From an uncultured Eggerthellaceae bacterium (GTDB taxonomy: Bacteria; Actinomycetota; Coriobacteriia; Coriobacteriales; Eggerthellaceae): a stretch of DNA of 48,239 nt. Under the pieces are notes generated by a model. The model was not told the DNA's origin, made no database searches, and saw only the letters and a program-made list of their open reading frames with translations. How positions within the stretch are numbered: the stretch's first letter is position 1; each line of letters opens with the position of its first letter. Positions 30,400 through 39,137 of this stretch are shown here, piece after piece. The stretch spans positions 1-48,239 of the forward strand of contig CAJTML010000004.1 of the NCBI GenBank assembly GCA_910577495.1, written 5' to 3'. The translations under genes were made by a program, and so were the position numbers.

Positions 30400-32340
30400 A
30401 TGCCGGCTGCAAAGTCGCGCTACCTACCGGCGCTTGACGGGCTGCGTGCGCTTGCGGTGCTTGCAGTTATCGTCTACCACATGGGTATGCCGTGGGCAAC
30501 TGGTGGACTTTTGGGTGTAACGGTGTTTTTCGTATTGTCGGGCTATTTGATCACGAGCTTGCTTTTGATTGAATGGGACAACACGAAAACCATCAACCTT
30601 CCCCAATTTTGGCTTCGCCGCATCAGGCGCCTGTTTCCCGCCATCATATTTTTGGTTTTAGGCGCAGCGGCGCTCTGCACCATCTTCGACCATTCTCTGC
30701 TGACGAAACTGCGTGAAGATATGTGGGCAGCACTGCTCTGGGTGACGAACTGGTGGTACATCTTCCATGACGTCTCCTACTTCGACGCACTCGGTGCACC
30801 CTCTCCCCTTACCCATTTCTGGTCGCTGGCTATTGAGGAACAGTTCTATCTCATCTGGCCGGTTATTTTGTTTGCGGCTCACAAGTTTGGGGTCAAGCGC
30901 TCCATTATGCGCAACACCACGCTGGTAGTGGCGCTGCTTTCCGCCCTTGAGATGGCGCTTTTGTTCGACCCCACCGCAGATCCATCGCGTGTCTACTACG
31001 GTACCGACACGCGCGCGTTCTCGCTGCTCATTGGCGCATGGCTTGCGTTTGTGTGGCCATCGCACATGCTCGGCGCCCAAAAGAGCGTGCAAATTGCGCC
31101 GAACGTTCGCCGCGCACTTGACGGCGTTGGTTTGGTTGCACTCATTGCACTCGTGATCATGATTGCCGAAGTGGACGGTTTTTCGCCGTTTTTGTACCGC
31201 GGCGGTCTTCTACTTGCGTCGGTCATCACGGCGGTCATCATTGCAGTCATGGTACATCCTGCCAGCTTGGTGGGCAAAATTGCCGGCGTGGCGCCGCTTG
31301 TATGGATTGGCAAGCGCTCTTACGCCATGTATTTGTGGCACTATCCGCTGTTATTGCTCATGAATCCTCGCTCCACCATTGCGGAAACGCCCTGGTGGAT
31401 GTATCTCATTCAGATGGCAGTCATCTTCTTGGCGGCTGCCATTTCGTATTCATTTGTGGAAAACCCCTTCCGCCATGGCGCATTGGGCAAGTTCATCCGC
31501 GCGTGGAAGGCGGGCGAGATTGACTGGCCAGATTGGTTGCAGCTGCACGGACTTGCCTGTGGCCTGGGTGCAGTTATTGCCGCTGTTGCTATCGGCGGGC
31601 TCATCTTCGTTCCGTCAACCTCAGCCATTGAAGGTGCCGATCTCTTGAAGAGCGAAGAGGCGCAGGTGGTGGGCTTGCCGCCCGAAGATGCCGAGGATGC
31701 GCCCAAGCTGGATATCTTACTCATCGGAGACTCGGTCTCAGTGCGCACCATCCCGTATTTCCAGGAGAAATTCCCGTTTGGCGCCATTGATGCGGCCGTC
31801 AACCGCCAGCTCTATGTGGGAACCGAGGTCTATAGCGCTTACGCCGCGCAAGACATTGTGGGCGATGTTGTCGTGTTCGCCTTAGGTACCAACGGCGTTG
31901 CCACTGACGACCAAATTGACAAACTCATGGAAGCAACCGGCCCTGACCGGCAGGTATTCTTCGTCAACACGCGCAGCCCGCAAACATGGGTTGGCGAAAC
32001 GAACTCGGCCATGGAACGTGCGCTTGAGCGTTACCCCAACTTGCACCTCATTGACTGGTATAGCTACAGCGCTGGTCGCGATGATCTGTTTGATGGCGAC
32101 GGCACACACCTCAATGAGCAAGGTGCCGCCGAATATGTCCAGCTCATCTATGATGCGGTGTCCTCGTATCTGCCTGTTCATGATGCAGATGACGAAGCCG
32201 CGCATCTCAAAACCAGCTGGGAGCTTGCTATGGATCGCGTAGAACCGTTCTGCAAAGACGAAGCACGCATGAACGCTGGCGTTATCATCGACGGCATGCA
32301 AGCTTGCATCAACGCTGACGACACCGACGGTGTGGAGTAA
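30400..32340 (+). CDS. OatA-like membrane acyltransferase with SGNH domain
   Basis: Probable O-acetyltransferase of peptidoglycan or another surface glycan. 646 residues. The N-terminal acyltransferase-3 domain spans about ten helices, with LDGLRALAVLAVIVYH (catalytic-site His), TVFFVLSGYLIT, RRIRRLFPA and SLAIEEQFYLIWP. An external SGNH hydrolase-like domain follows, with block I LLIGDSVS, block III-like ALGTNG and the Asp-His pair in FDGDGTHLNEQG near residue 570. This two-domain plan matches OatA. GGGGGAAC precedes the ATG. Acceptor unknown. Confidence 0.88.
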   Translation: MPAAKSRYLPALDGLRALAVLAVIVYHMGMPWATGGLLGVTVFFVLSGYLITSLLLIEWDNTKTINLPQFWLRRIRRLFPAIIFLVLGAAALCTIFDHSLLTKLREDMWAALLWVTNWWYIFHDVSYFDALGAPSPLTHFWSLAIEEQFYLIWPVILFAAHKFGVKRSIMRNTTLVVALLSALEMALLFDPTADPSRVYYGTDTRAFSLLIGAWLAFVWPSHMLGAQKSVQIAPNVRRALDGVGLVALIALVIMIAEVDGFSPFLYRGGLLLASVITAVIIAVMVHPASLVGKIAGVAPLVWIGKRSYAMYLWHYPLLLLMNPRSTIAETPWWMYLIQMAVIFLAAAISYSFVENPFRHGALGKFIRAWKAGEIDWPDWLQLHGLACGLGAVIAAVAIGGLIFVPSTSAIEGADLLKSEEAQVVGLPPEDAEDAPKLDILLIGDSVSVRTIPYFQEKFPFGAIDAAVNRQLYVGTEVYSAYAAQDIVGDVVVFALGTNGVATDDQIDKLMEATGPDRQVFFVNTRSPQTWVGETNSAMERALERYPNLHLIDWYSYSAGRDDLFDGDGTHLNEQGAAEYVQLIYDAVSSYLPVHDADDEAAHLKTSWELAMDRVEPFCKDEARMNAGVIIDGMQACINADDTDGVE

Positions 32341-32365
32341 CCACATAGTATGCGCGGGCGCCAAT

Positions 32366-32411
32366 CGTCGTCCGCGCATCCATCCCAGCGTCGTCCGCGC
32401 ATCCATCCCAG
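32366..32411. repeat. Perfect tandem duplication, 2 x 23 bp
   Basis: The unit beginning CGTCGTCCGCGCATCC at 32366-32388 is repeated exactly at 32389-32411, directly after the acyltransferase stop. Confidence 0.9.
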
Positions 32412-32479
32412 CTCACTCGGGACAAGCTTTGGCACGGTGTCCCGTGAGGCAAAAACGCTCCAAGCCCGATTTTCGATAA

Positions 32480-32650
32480 AATATCAGCGAATTCCGAAGA
32501 TCTCAAAAATCGCTGATACCACCACGCAACGAAACAACGACGTCGCGTTGCATCACGCCTGCTCAGCGGCTAGCGGCCTTTAGTGGACCGACTGCACTCC
32601 ACCACAACTAGAACCAGCACGCCGGAGATCTTCGGAAAACTCCAATATTT
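32480..32650. repeat. Nested inverted repeats, possible small MITE-like element
   Basis: TATCAGCGA (32482-32490) pairs with TCGCTGATA (32510-32518). In the loop, TTCCGAAGATCT (32492-32503) is inverted exactly at 32626-32637, each near an AT-rich AATAT patch. The paired ends enclose about 150 bp with a further small stem around 32530-32550. There is no coding content. A non-autonomous element is one reading; a folded 3' RNA another. Confidence 0.4.
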
Positions 32651-33086
32651 CAGTGCCAGAGAGCCATCTTGCGTTTTCGCCACCACGTACGTCGATCTTG
32701 CCGAATGCTCCCATCTTTGCAGGTTTACAGGATAAAATCTTATTGTAGCGTCAGTGCAGATGGCGAACTGCATTGATCTGAAACGCAAATCGGCCTCCTG
32801 TCGTTAAAAAATTAGCGAAGTCGTGAGAATCCAGCCTGTTTAGATGCTACGCCCAGAAAGCACGTACAGAGCCAAATTGAATCGAAGCAGGTCAAAGCCT
32901 TGTTGAGTCGAGGCTGCTCTCCGATGGAGTTCGGCGAGCAGCTTGCGACGCCTGCAAAACGGTAGGTTTTTCACGAATTCGCGAATTTCTTAACGGATTT
33001 GAGTGGTTTTGCGTTTCGCTCGGCTGGCGCGCGGACAAGGGGCGCATCTTTGGGTGCGTTGGCGCATCGATCTCCTATCCGCATGA

Positions 33087-33118
33087 TGGCGCATTGGCGA
33101 ATTGGCAAAATGGCACGC
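33087..33118. repeat. Four degenerate 8-bp direct repeats
   Basis: Consecutive octamers TGGCGCAT, TGGCGAAT, TGGCAAAA, TGGCACGC share TGGC plus an A-rich end. The spacing resembles a small binding-site array, but too few copies are present to be sure. Confidence 0.35.
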
Positions 33119-33183
33119 GAACTTGCCGCCCATGAGCTGGCATGCTGTTCGCAAGGGACACCCCTGGTGAAGGTGCAGTTGAA

Positions 33184-33212
33184 CACAAAAGAGCCGCCCC
33201 GAAGGGCGGCTC
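33184..33212 (-). terminator. Rho-independent terminator of rpsA
   Basis: On the minus strand, a perfect 9-bp stem GAGCCGCCC/GGGCGGCTC with loop TTCG is followed by TTTTGTG. It lies 33 bases after the rpsA stop. Confidence 0.93.
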
Positions 33213-33245
33213 ATCATTTCAGCACGTATGCGCGTGAGTCAGAAG

Positions 33246-34532
33246 TTATTCTGCGTCAGCAACCTCAGCGGCAGCCTCTTCAACAACTTCCTCTACTGCA
33301 TCTTCTGCAGCAGCCTCAACAACATCATCAGCAACTACCTCAGCAGCAGCTTCCTCTTCCTTCTTGTCAGCCTTCTTCTTAGAAGCCTTCTCCTCAGGAA
33401 CGATTGAGTCATCAATCTCAATCTCGAAGCCCAGGTCAGCAGCAGCTGCCTTCATTGACAGAGAAATGCGACGGCGCTCAGGGTTGATCTCCATGACCTT
33501 CACCTTAACCTCGTCACCAGGCTTTACTACCTGAGCCGGGGTGTCAATGTGACGTTGAGCCATCTCAGAGATGTGTACGAGACCCTCGATAGAGTCACCC
33601 AGCTCAATGAATGCGCCGAACGGAACGATCTTGGTAACCTTGCCGTCAGCAATTGAGCCTACCGGGTAGCTCTCAACGAGCTTCACCCACGGATCCTCGG
33701 TGGTCTGCTTGAGACCCAAGGAAATGCGCTCGCGGTTCAGATCAACATCCAGAACCTCAACCTCAACCTCGTCGCCAACCTTAACAACCTCTGACGGATG
33801 GTTTACATGGTTCCAAGACAGCTCAGAAATGTGAACCAGACCGTCGATGCCACCCAGGTCAACGAATGCACCGAAGTCTACGATTGAAGAAACAACACCC
33901 TTCAGGCGCATGCCCTTGGTGAGTTTAGCCAGAATCTCAGCACGCTCATTCTTGCGGCCTTCCTCAAGCAGCACGCGGCGAGAAAGAACAACGTTGTTGC
34001 GGTTGCGATCCATCTCAATAACGCGAGCCTCAATCTCGGTGCCCAGGTACATGTCAAGATCCTTGACGCGACGAAGGTCAACGAGAGAAGCCGGCAAGAA
34101 GCCGCGCAGGCCGATGTCAAGAATCAAGCCGCCCTTAACAACCTCAATAACCTCACCAGTAACAATTTCGCCAGCCTTGAACTTCTCTTCAACGCTGATC
34201 CAAGCGCGCTCGTACTCAGCGCGTTTCTTGGAGAGGATGAGGCGACCATCTTTGTCTTCCTTGGTCAAAACGAGAGCCTCAATGGCATCGCCCAAGCTGA
34301 CGATGTCAGACGGATCTGCATCCTTGCGAATGGAAAGCTCGCGAGCAGGAATAACGCCTTCGCTCTTGAATCCAATGTCAACAAGCACCTCATCGTGCTC
34401 GATCTTGACGACAGTACCGTCTACCAGGTCACCTTCGTCAAACTCGGTCAGCGTGCCGTCAATCATCTGATTCATCTCATCATCTGAAATGTCCTCAAAG
34501 TCAATAACGGACGTGTTTTTGATGTCGGTCAA
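33246..34532 (-). CDS. rpsA: 30S ribosomal protein S1
   Basis: RNA-binding protein that helps mRNA onto the 30S subunit. 428 residues with four S1 domains, each ending in the typical R-I-S-L-S/G pattern (DGRLILSKKRAE, RNNVVLSRRVL, RERISLGLKQT, RRRISLSMKAA). An acidic N-terminus and an Ala/Glu-rich C-terminus flank them. Four domains is the usual actinobacterial form. The start codon is TTG (34530-34532), with AAAGGGG 6 bases upstream; no ATG fits. A short stem can pair with that ribosome site, hinting at self-regulation as known for E. coli S1. Confidence 0.95.
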   Translation of the reverse strand: MTDIKNTSVIDFEDISDDEMNQMIDGTLTEFDEGDLVDGTVVKIEHDEVLVDIGFKSEGVIPARELSIRKDADPSDIVSLGDAIEALVLTKEDKDGRLILSKKRAEYERAWISVEEKFKAGEIVTGEVIEVVKGGLILDIGLRGFLPASLVDLRRVKDLDMYLGTEIEARVIEMDRNRNNVVLSRRVLLEEGRKNERAEILAKLTKGMRLKGVVSSIVDFGAFVDLGGIDGLVHISELSWNHVNHPSEVVKVGDEVEVEVLDVDLNRERISLGLKQTTEDPWVKLVESYPVGSIADGKVTKIVPFGAFIELGDSIEGLVHISEMAQRHIDTPAQVVKPGDEVKVKVMEINPERRRISLSMKAAAADLGFEIEIDDSIVPEEKASKKKADKKEEEAAAEVVADDVVEAAAEDAVEEVVEEAAAEVADAE

Positions 34533-34688
34533 AACGGACCCCTTTCAAAACTCGGGGACCCTTCGTCATGGTTGCTTGCGACTATTACCATGTTCGCTTG
34601 CAGAAGCGCGAGCTTATGCGTACGTGCAACAAACATGTCTCGGGGGCCAATAAAGTTACCTTGCCAGCTTATTCTGACAAGCTTTAGC

Positions 34689-34717
34689 AGTATAGCACAG
34701 GCCACCTGAGTCTCATA
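34689..34717 (-). promoter_or_regulatory. rpsA promoter with extended -10
   Basis: Minus-strand TGCTATACT forms an extended -10 (TATACT at 34689-34694); a weak -35 TATGAG lies at 34712-34717 with a 17-base spacer. It implies a leader of about 150 bases. Confidence 0.5.
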
Positions 34718-34765
34718 GATTTTTCACGTGAGACACGCTAATTTTTCGAAGGGCGAAGGGCGCGC

Positions 34766-35992
34766 TTAATCCTGTTGTCCCGATGAGATTTCCGCGCCAA
34801 AAAGCATGCGCTCAAACTCCGGCACCGACACGGGCTTGGACACCAAAAAGCCCTGGATAACATCGCAGCCAACATCCTCTAAGAACTTGCGCTGGCCAAC
34901 GGTCTCCACGCCTTCGGCCACCGTGCGCATGTGCAAGCGTCGCGCCAGGTCAATAACAGTTGCCACCACGTCAGCCTCGCGACCGGTCTCAACATATGAC
35001 CCACCGAAAAACGCCTTGTCCAGTTTAAGCACGTCAACCTCAAGGTCTTTGAGCATGTTGACCGACGAATGCCCACCGCCGAAGTGATCAATTGAACAGG
35101 CATAGCCCGCACGATGGATGCGATCGATCAGGTCGATAAACGCAATGGGGTTCTCAAACGCCAACGTTTCTGACAATTCGAACTCAATGTAGAACGACGA
35201 AACGCCATACATATCGCGAATCTCATTGAATGCTTGCGGGAAATCGGGATCCAGCAGATGCTGGCGAGACAGATTGACCGACAACACCACCGGATTCACG
35301 CCAGCGACTGTCCATGAGTGCAGCAGTGCGCAGACCTGCTCAAACACAAACAAGTCCAAATCCACAATGAAGCCGTTTTTCTCAAAGAGCGGCACAAACG
35401 CATTCGGAAGACGCATGCCCACGCGCAGATCAAACCAGCGAACGAGTGCTTCCGCGCCAACGATCTCGTCTTTATGCAGGTCAAGCTTAGGTTGCAAGTG
35501 GATGACGAACTCTTCAGACTCAAGTGCATCGCGCATGCGACTCTCAATTTCGCGCTCCAACGCACGCTCAAGATCAGTCTGTTCAGCAGGCTGCTCAGCA
35601 ACCACACCACGCGCCTTTAAGCCCATATCGGCCACCAGCGCCTGAGCACCCTTGTATAGCTTGCAATTGGGATCATCCGAGCGCGCCTCAAGCGTTGCCA
35701 GCGGCTCTCCACCTAAGCTCTCATCAGCCACGCCACTCACTACATCTGCAGGAGCCAGCCACTCACACACCAGACGAGCCGTGCCGTCCGAAAGCGTGGT
35801 CACACGCGCCACGTCTGCATGAATTACCGCACGAAGATTCATGAGCTTGGCCGCGGCTGCCGGCAAATCACCATCTTGGATAAGCTCATCCACGCATGCA
35901 AAGACCGCTTGTTCGACATCAATTTGCTCAGACGTCGCCGTTTGCGCAGACTTTGCAACGCTCATTTCCGGAATGTTCTCTAGATCGGCCAT
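34766..35992 (-). CDS. EAL-domain protein (c-di-GMP phosphodiesterase or sensor)
   Basis: 408 residues. The first about 150 are an unrecognised soluble region, possibly GAF-like. The EAL domain runs from about 150 to 400 with EALVRW (181-186), VNLS (239-242), ELSE (272-275), KLD (323-325), AEGVET and QGFLVSKP. The usual DDFG motif is DHFG (302-305): the second Asp is His, which may weaken metal binding and catalysis, so a sensor role is possible. No GGDEF domain occurs in the protein. The start MADLENIP has AGGAG upstream; the longer start at 36046 lacks support. Confidence 0.87.
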   Translation of the reverse strand: MADLENIPEMSVAKSAQTATSEQIDVEQAVFACVDELIQDGDLPAAAAKLMNLRAVIHADVARVTTLSDGTARLVCEWLAPADVVSGVADESLGGEPLATLEARSDDPNCKLYKGAQALVADMGLKARGVVAEQPAEQTDLERALEREIESRMRDALESEEFVIHLQPKLDLHKDEIVGAEALVRWFDLRVGMRLPNAFVPLFEKNGFIVDLDLFVFEQVCALLHSWTVAGVNPVVLSVNLSRQHLLDPDFPQAFNEIRDMYGVSSFYIEFELSETLAFENPIAFIDLIDRIHRAGYACSIDHFGGGHSSVNMLKDLEVDVLKLDKAFFGGSYVETGREADVVATVIDLARRLHMRTVAEGVETVGQRKFLEDVGCDVIQGFLVSKPVSVPEFERMLFGAEISSGQQD

Positions 35993-36167
35993 GTGAATCT
36001 CCTGCCCCCAGATACCGAATATAGCCACATCGCTATCATAGCGCAAATGAGCACTATGGTGAGGTCATTGGTCAATTTGTCGAACGAAAAGTTGCGTCAT
36101 ATGGCAGCTTTTTAAGCGCGTTTTAAGCGCTCTGGCAGAGTTTGCCAGCATTAACTGGTGACTCAAC

Positions 36168-36207
36168 AAAAAACGAGAGGAGCGACAATACCGGTGCCGC
36201 TCCCCTC
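36168..36207 (-). terminator. Terminator of the permease-aminotransferase operon
   Basis: On the minus strand, a 10-bp stem with one G-U pair (36198-36207 with 36175-36184) is followed by GTTTTTT. It lies 20 bases after the aminotransferase stop. Confidence 0.8.
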
Positions 36208-36226
36208 TTGGCCGAGAAAGGAAGCC

Positions 36227-37348
36227 CTAGTCAAACTGGCGCAGAGCTTTACTGAGACGGGCGAGACCTTCTCGCAAAGTCGCCTCAGGGGCACAGTAGC
36301 CCAAGCGCGCACCGCCAGGAAGGTTAAAGCGACTGCCAGGCACCAGCAGTACACCTTCATCCTTCAGCAGCTGGATGCAAAAAGTTTCATCATCCAGCGG
36401 AATATCCCATTGAATATAAGCCACCGACACGCCTTGAGGCGCCCGCCAGCGCACGCGCGGCTCCTGGTCAATCCACGATTGAACAATTGCGCGGTTAGCT
36501 GCAATAATGGCACGATTACGCGTGAGAATTGCCTCTCTGTTGGCCAGCACATACGTGGCCAATGCGTCGTTAAATTCGCCGCAACAAATCATGGTGTAAT
36601 CTCGATACACACGAAACTTATCAGCCAGCTCCTTGCTGGATACCGACCATCCTATGCGGGCACCCGGCACCGAGTAAGTTTTCGACACGGAATTGGTCAC
36701 GATCGCCTTCTCGTACACATCGATCATAGACCAGAAATTCTCCGTGTTCTCCAGCGGTAGATACACTTCATCGGAGAGCACATAAGCACCAACCTCGCGC
36801 GCAATTTCAGCCACTTGCACAAGCGTTTCTTTGGAAAGCACGGTGCCCAACGGATTGGAGGCGTTGTTGATGCAGATAAGCTTGGTATTGGGACGTACCA
36901 ACGCTTCTAACTCATCAATACGCGGCTGCCACGCGTTCTCTTCGCGCAGATGCCAATACTCCACCTCAGCTCCGAGCGTAGCGGGAATCTCATACAGCGG
37001 ATCGTACGTAGGATACTCAGCAATCACATGATCGCCAGGCTCTACGAGCTGCATCAACGCCATGAGGTTTGCACCCGTGGTGCCGTTGGTTTGCAGAATG
37101 CAGTCTGGGTCAATGACGCTGCGGTACAGCTTCGCCACCTCAGCCTTGAACTCTGGCGACCCCTCGATCCACCCGTAATTCATCTTCTCACGGTTGAGCC
37201 GCTCGTAAAATGTGGCACCCGCCTGGCCATCCAGCTCCAGAATTTCACCCATGGTTAGCGAAGAGATTGTCGATTGTGCAATGTCGTAGGTTGCCGACTT
37301 TTCCCAAACGTTCAACCAATCTTCCACACCAATAGTCTTTATATCCAT
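36227..37348 (-). CDS. PLP-dependent aminotransferase, class I/II
   Basis: 373 residues from MDIKTIGVEDW at 37346-37348, which has AAGGAA upstream; an upstream in-frame start would run into the permease gene. Fold-type I features: TNGTTGANL (cofactor phosphate loop), NNASNPLGTVL (Asn contacting PLP), LSDEVYLPL (Asp) and the Schiff-base Lys in SVSKTYSVPGARIGW. It follows the permease by 11 bases, so the two likely import and deaminate the same amino acid. The substrate is not evident; an arginine/ornithine or aromatic role is only a guess. Confidence 0.85.
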   Translation of the reverse strand: MDIKTIGVEDWLNVWEKSATYDIAQSTISSLTMGEILELDGQAGATFYERLNREKMNYGWIEGSPEFKAEVAKLYRSVIDPDCILQTNGTTGANLMALMQLVEPGDHVIAEYPTYDPLYEIPATLGAEVEYWHLREENAWQPRIDELEALVRPNTKLICINNASNPLGTVLSKETLVQVAEIAREVGAYVLSDEVYLPLENTENFWSMIDVYEKAIVTNSVSKTYSVPGARIGWSVSSKELADKFRVYRDYTMICCGEFNDALATYVLANREAILTRNRAIIAANRAIVQSWIDQEPRVRWRAPQGVSVAYIQWDIPLDDETFCIQLLKDEGVLLVPGSRFNLPGGARLGYCAPEATLREGLARLSKALRQFD

Positions 37349-37359
37349 TTCCGCGTTCC

Positions 37360-38805
37360 TTAAATTCCGATGACGCCCATGCGCAGCAGAACCAAAGACA
37401 CTACACCCAGAGCCCCAATGATTCCCATGCACACCTTCTCCCCTGCAGAAATTGTGTTGCCGTAGTCTTTACGAGCCTTCACATAAATGAAGAAGCCGGG
37501 AATATAGCCCACGCAGGTGAGAAGCAAAAATGACCAACCATTAAAAAGCGTGGCGACAACCAAGAAGATCAGCGCTACCAAACCAAAAGCCGTCTGAAGG
37601 CCGTTTTTGTTCTGAATACCCCATTTCGCCTGATAAGCGGCGGCAAAAGCCCAGGTAATCACGATAGCCACCGTGCACATAGCCATGGCGAAATCATAGG
37701 CGCTGGACGAAAACAGAAGGATGACCAAAAACACCTGAATGCAAGCGCCTACCAGCACTACCGACAACTGAGGAGCACCATGCTTGTTCAGTTTGCCCCA
37801 ACCAGCCGGTAGCAGCTTATAGTCGGCCATTTCCGAAGTTGTTTCAGCGGGCAGAATGGTGAATGACAGCCACGAACCCAGAATGGATACGACGATAGCG
37901 ATAGAAATAAAAGCACCACCCCAGCCAGGCGCCATAGCGTTGAACACATACAGAAGGGCTGGCGAATCAAGCTGCGCAATTTCGGTATACGGCATATAGC
38001 CATACGGCAATACCGAGGCGCCCACATAAATAGCCAGCAAGCACAAAAAGCCAATAACTGTTGCCTTGCCAACATTAGACTTCTTGGCTGCGCGAGCAGA
38101 AACAACCGACGCGCCTTCGATACCTACAAAACACCACATCATGATGACCATGCAGTTAATAATCTGCGTTCCAACATCGCCGAGTCCTACAGCCTCAGGG
38201 CCATAAGCGCCAGCAGCAACGGCAGCGTTATAAACATTGCCCCAAAAATCCTCAGTGATAATGCCTGCTTTAAACAAAAAGATGGCGAAGGCAAGCGTGA
38301 TTGCAATTGCAGTCACTTTGCACACCATAACGATGGCATTCAAAAATGCCGCACTCTCAACACCACGAATCACCAGATAGGTAATACCCCACATAACAAG
38401 CGAGGCGATGATGATGCAAGGAATTGTATTGCCCGGCAGAAAGGCAGGAAAGAAGTACCCAATGGTAGACATCATCATGGTAGCGAAAGCCACGTTGCCC
38501 AACCAGGCTGAAAGCCAGTAGCCCCAGCCAGAAATGAAGCCAGCCATGGATCCCCAGCCCGCGTCGGCGTAGGAGAAAATGCCATGCAAATCAGGTCGTT
38601 TGTCCGTGAGGTTATTGAGCGAGAACGCAAGCGCCAAAAATCCAACACCTGCAATAAGCCAGCCGACCAACACCGCACCTGGCGAGGCCACACCGGCCAG
38701 CTGTCCTGTGATGGCGAATACACCAGTGCCAATACAGGAACTAACCACCATACCTATGAGGCCAAAAAGCCCGATACCCCTCTTCTCCGAAGTTGATTCT
38801 TCCAT
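37360..38805 (-). CDS. APC-superfamily amino acid permease or antiporter
   Basis: 481 residues with about 12 membrane helices. Family signs: first helix GLIGMVVSSCIGTGVFAITG (substrate-carboxylate loop), GWLIAGVGFLALAFSLNNL, and GIEGASVVSARAA in helix 6-7. The overall pattern is closest to basic amino acid/polyamine antiporters (ArcD/YdgI type). I chose the ATG at 38803-38805 (MEESTSEK) with GAAGGG upstream. It is first in a two-gene operon with the aminotransferase and divergent from a 7TM LuxR regulator, which probably controls it. Confidence 0.85.
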   Translation of the reverse strand: MEESTSEKRGIGLFGLIGMVVSSCIGTGVFAITGQLAGVASPGAVLVGWLIAGVGFLALAFSLNNLTDKRPDLHGIFSYADAGWGSMAGFISGWGYWLSAWLGNVAFATMMMSTIGYFFPAFLPGNTIPCIIIASLVMWGITYLVIRGVESAAFLNAIVMVCKVTAIAITLAFAIFLFKAGIITEDFWGNVYNAAVAAGAYGPEAVGLGDVGTQIINCMVIMMWCFVGIEGASVVSARAAKKSNVGKATVIGFLCLLAIYVGASVLPYGYMPYTEIAQLDSPALLYVFNAMAPGWGGAFISIAIVVSILGSWLSFTILPAETTSEMADYKLLPAGWGKLNKHGAPQLSVVLVGACIQVFLVILLFSSSAYDFAMAMCTVAIVITWAFAAAYQAKWGIQNKNGLQTAFGLVALIFLVVATLFNGWSFLLLTCVGYIPGFFIYVKARKDYGNTISAGEKVCMGIIGALGVVSLVLLRMGVIGI

Positions 38806-38913
38806 TTCATACCCTTCTCTCTTGAGGCTTAAACGCTGCAACAAGCGGCCAAGCGCTCGCCTACTTGCATGACACTATGGCAAAGCCAGCTGATATCAAC
38901 GAGCAATCAGTGG

Positions 38914-38969
38914 GGTATATACCTGGTGAACAATAGGTTGTAATCTGATAGCAACCCTGGATACAACCT
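38914..38969. promoter_or_regulatory. Divergent control region with palindromic sites
   Basis: The 330-base gap between permease and LuxR gene contains the palindrome GGTATATACC (38914-38923) and an inverted repeat AGGTTGTA (38935-38942) / TACAACCT (38962-38969), with a GCAACC half-like copy between the arms. These are candidate operators for the adjacent LuxR protein. Confidence 0.45.
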
Positions 38970-39137
38970 CAATAAACCGCAGGTAGGTTACGTGTTTGCG
39001 AAAATCCCTCAAATCTTGCACGTATACTTTCCTGGCAGGCAGAACTGATGCAGGGTGTAAACTAAGAACGCGAAATAAGCCCATTGATTTAGCGACAAGC
39101 GTACGATCATCCATTGAACGAAAGCCGAGGGTACATT

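Larger units (their letters stand above)
32341..33183. other. 840-bp repeat-bearing stretch without a convincing gene
   Basis: No reading frame here has both a ribosome site and recognisable protein features. It contains a perfect 23-bp tandem duplication, an imperfect stem (32412-32449) shortly after the acyltransferase, inverted repeats at 32482-32637, a 12-bp palindrome AATTCGCGAATT (32976-32987) and four degenerate octamers (33087-33118). A minus-strand frame (32570-32788) has the protein-like stretch TYVVAKTQDGSLALKYW but nothing recognised. It may be a decayed mobile or gene remnant. Confidence 0.6.

Noticed and set aside
32366..32411. CRISPR-like repeat
   Set aside because: Only two copies, directly adjacent with no spacer, and no cas genes.
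32570..32788. 72-codon minus-strand frame as a real gene
   Set aside because: Some protein-like sequence but no ribosome site and no recognised family; kept only as a possible remnant.
32999..33382. 127-codon plus-strand frame
   Set aside because: Overlaps the rpsA terminator and the 3' end of rpsA; poly-Gln end is an antisense artefact of the Glu/Ala-rich rpsA tail.
36046..36160. Repeated GCGTTTTAAGCGC motif upstream of the EAL gene as an operator
   Set aside because: Short, imperfect and AT-rich; not distinguishable from chance.
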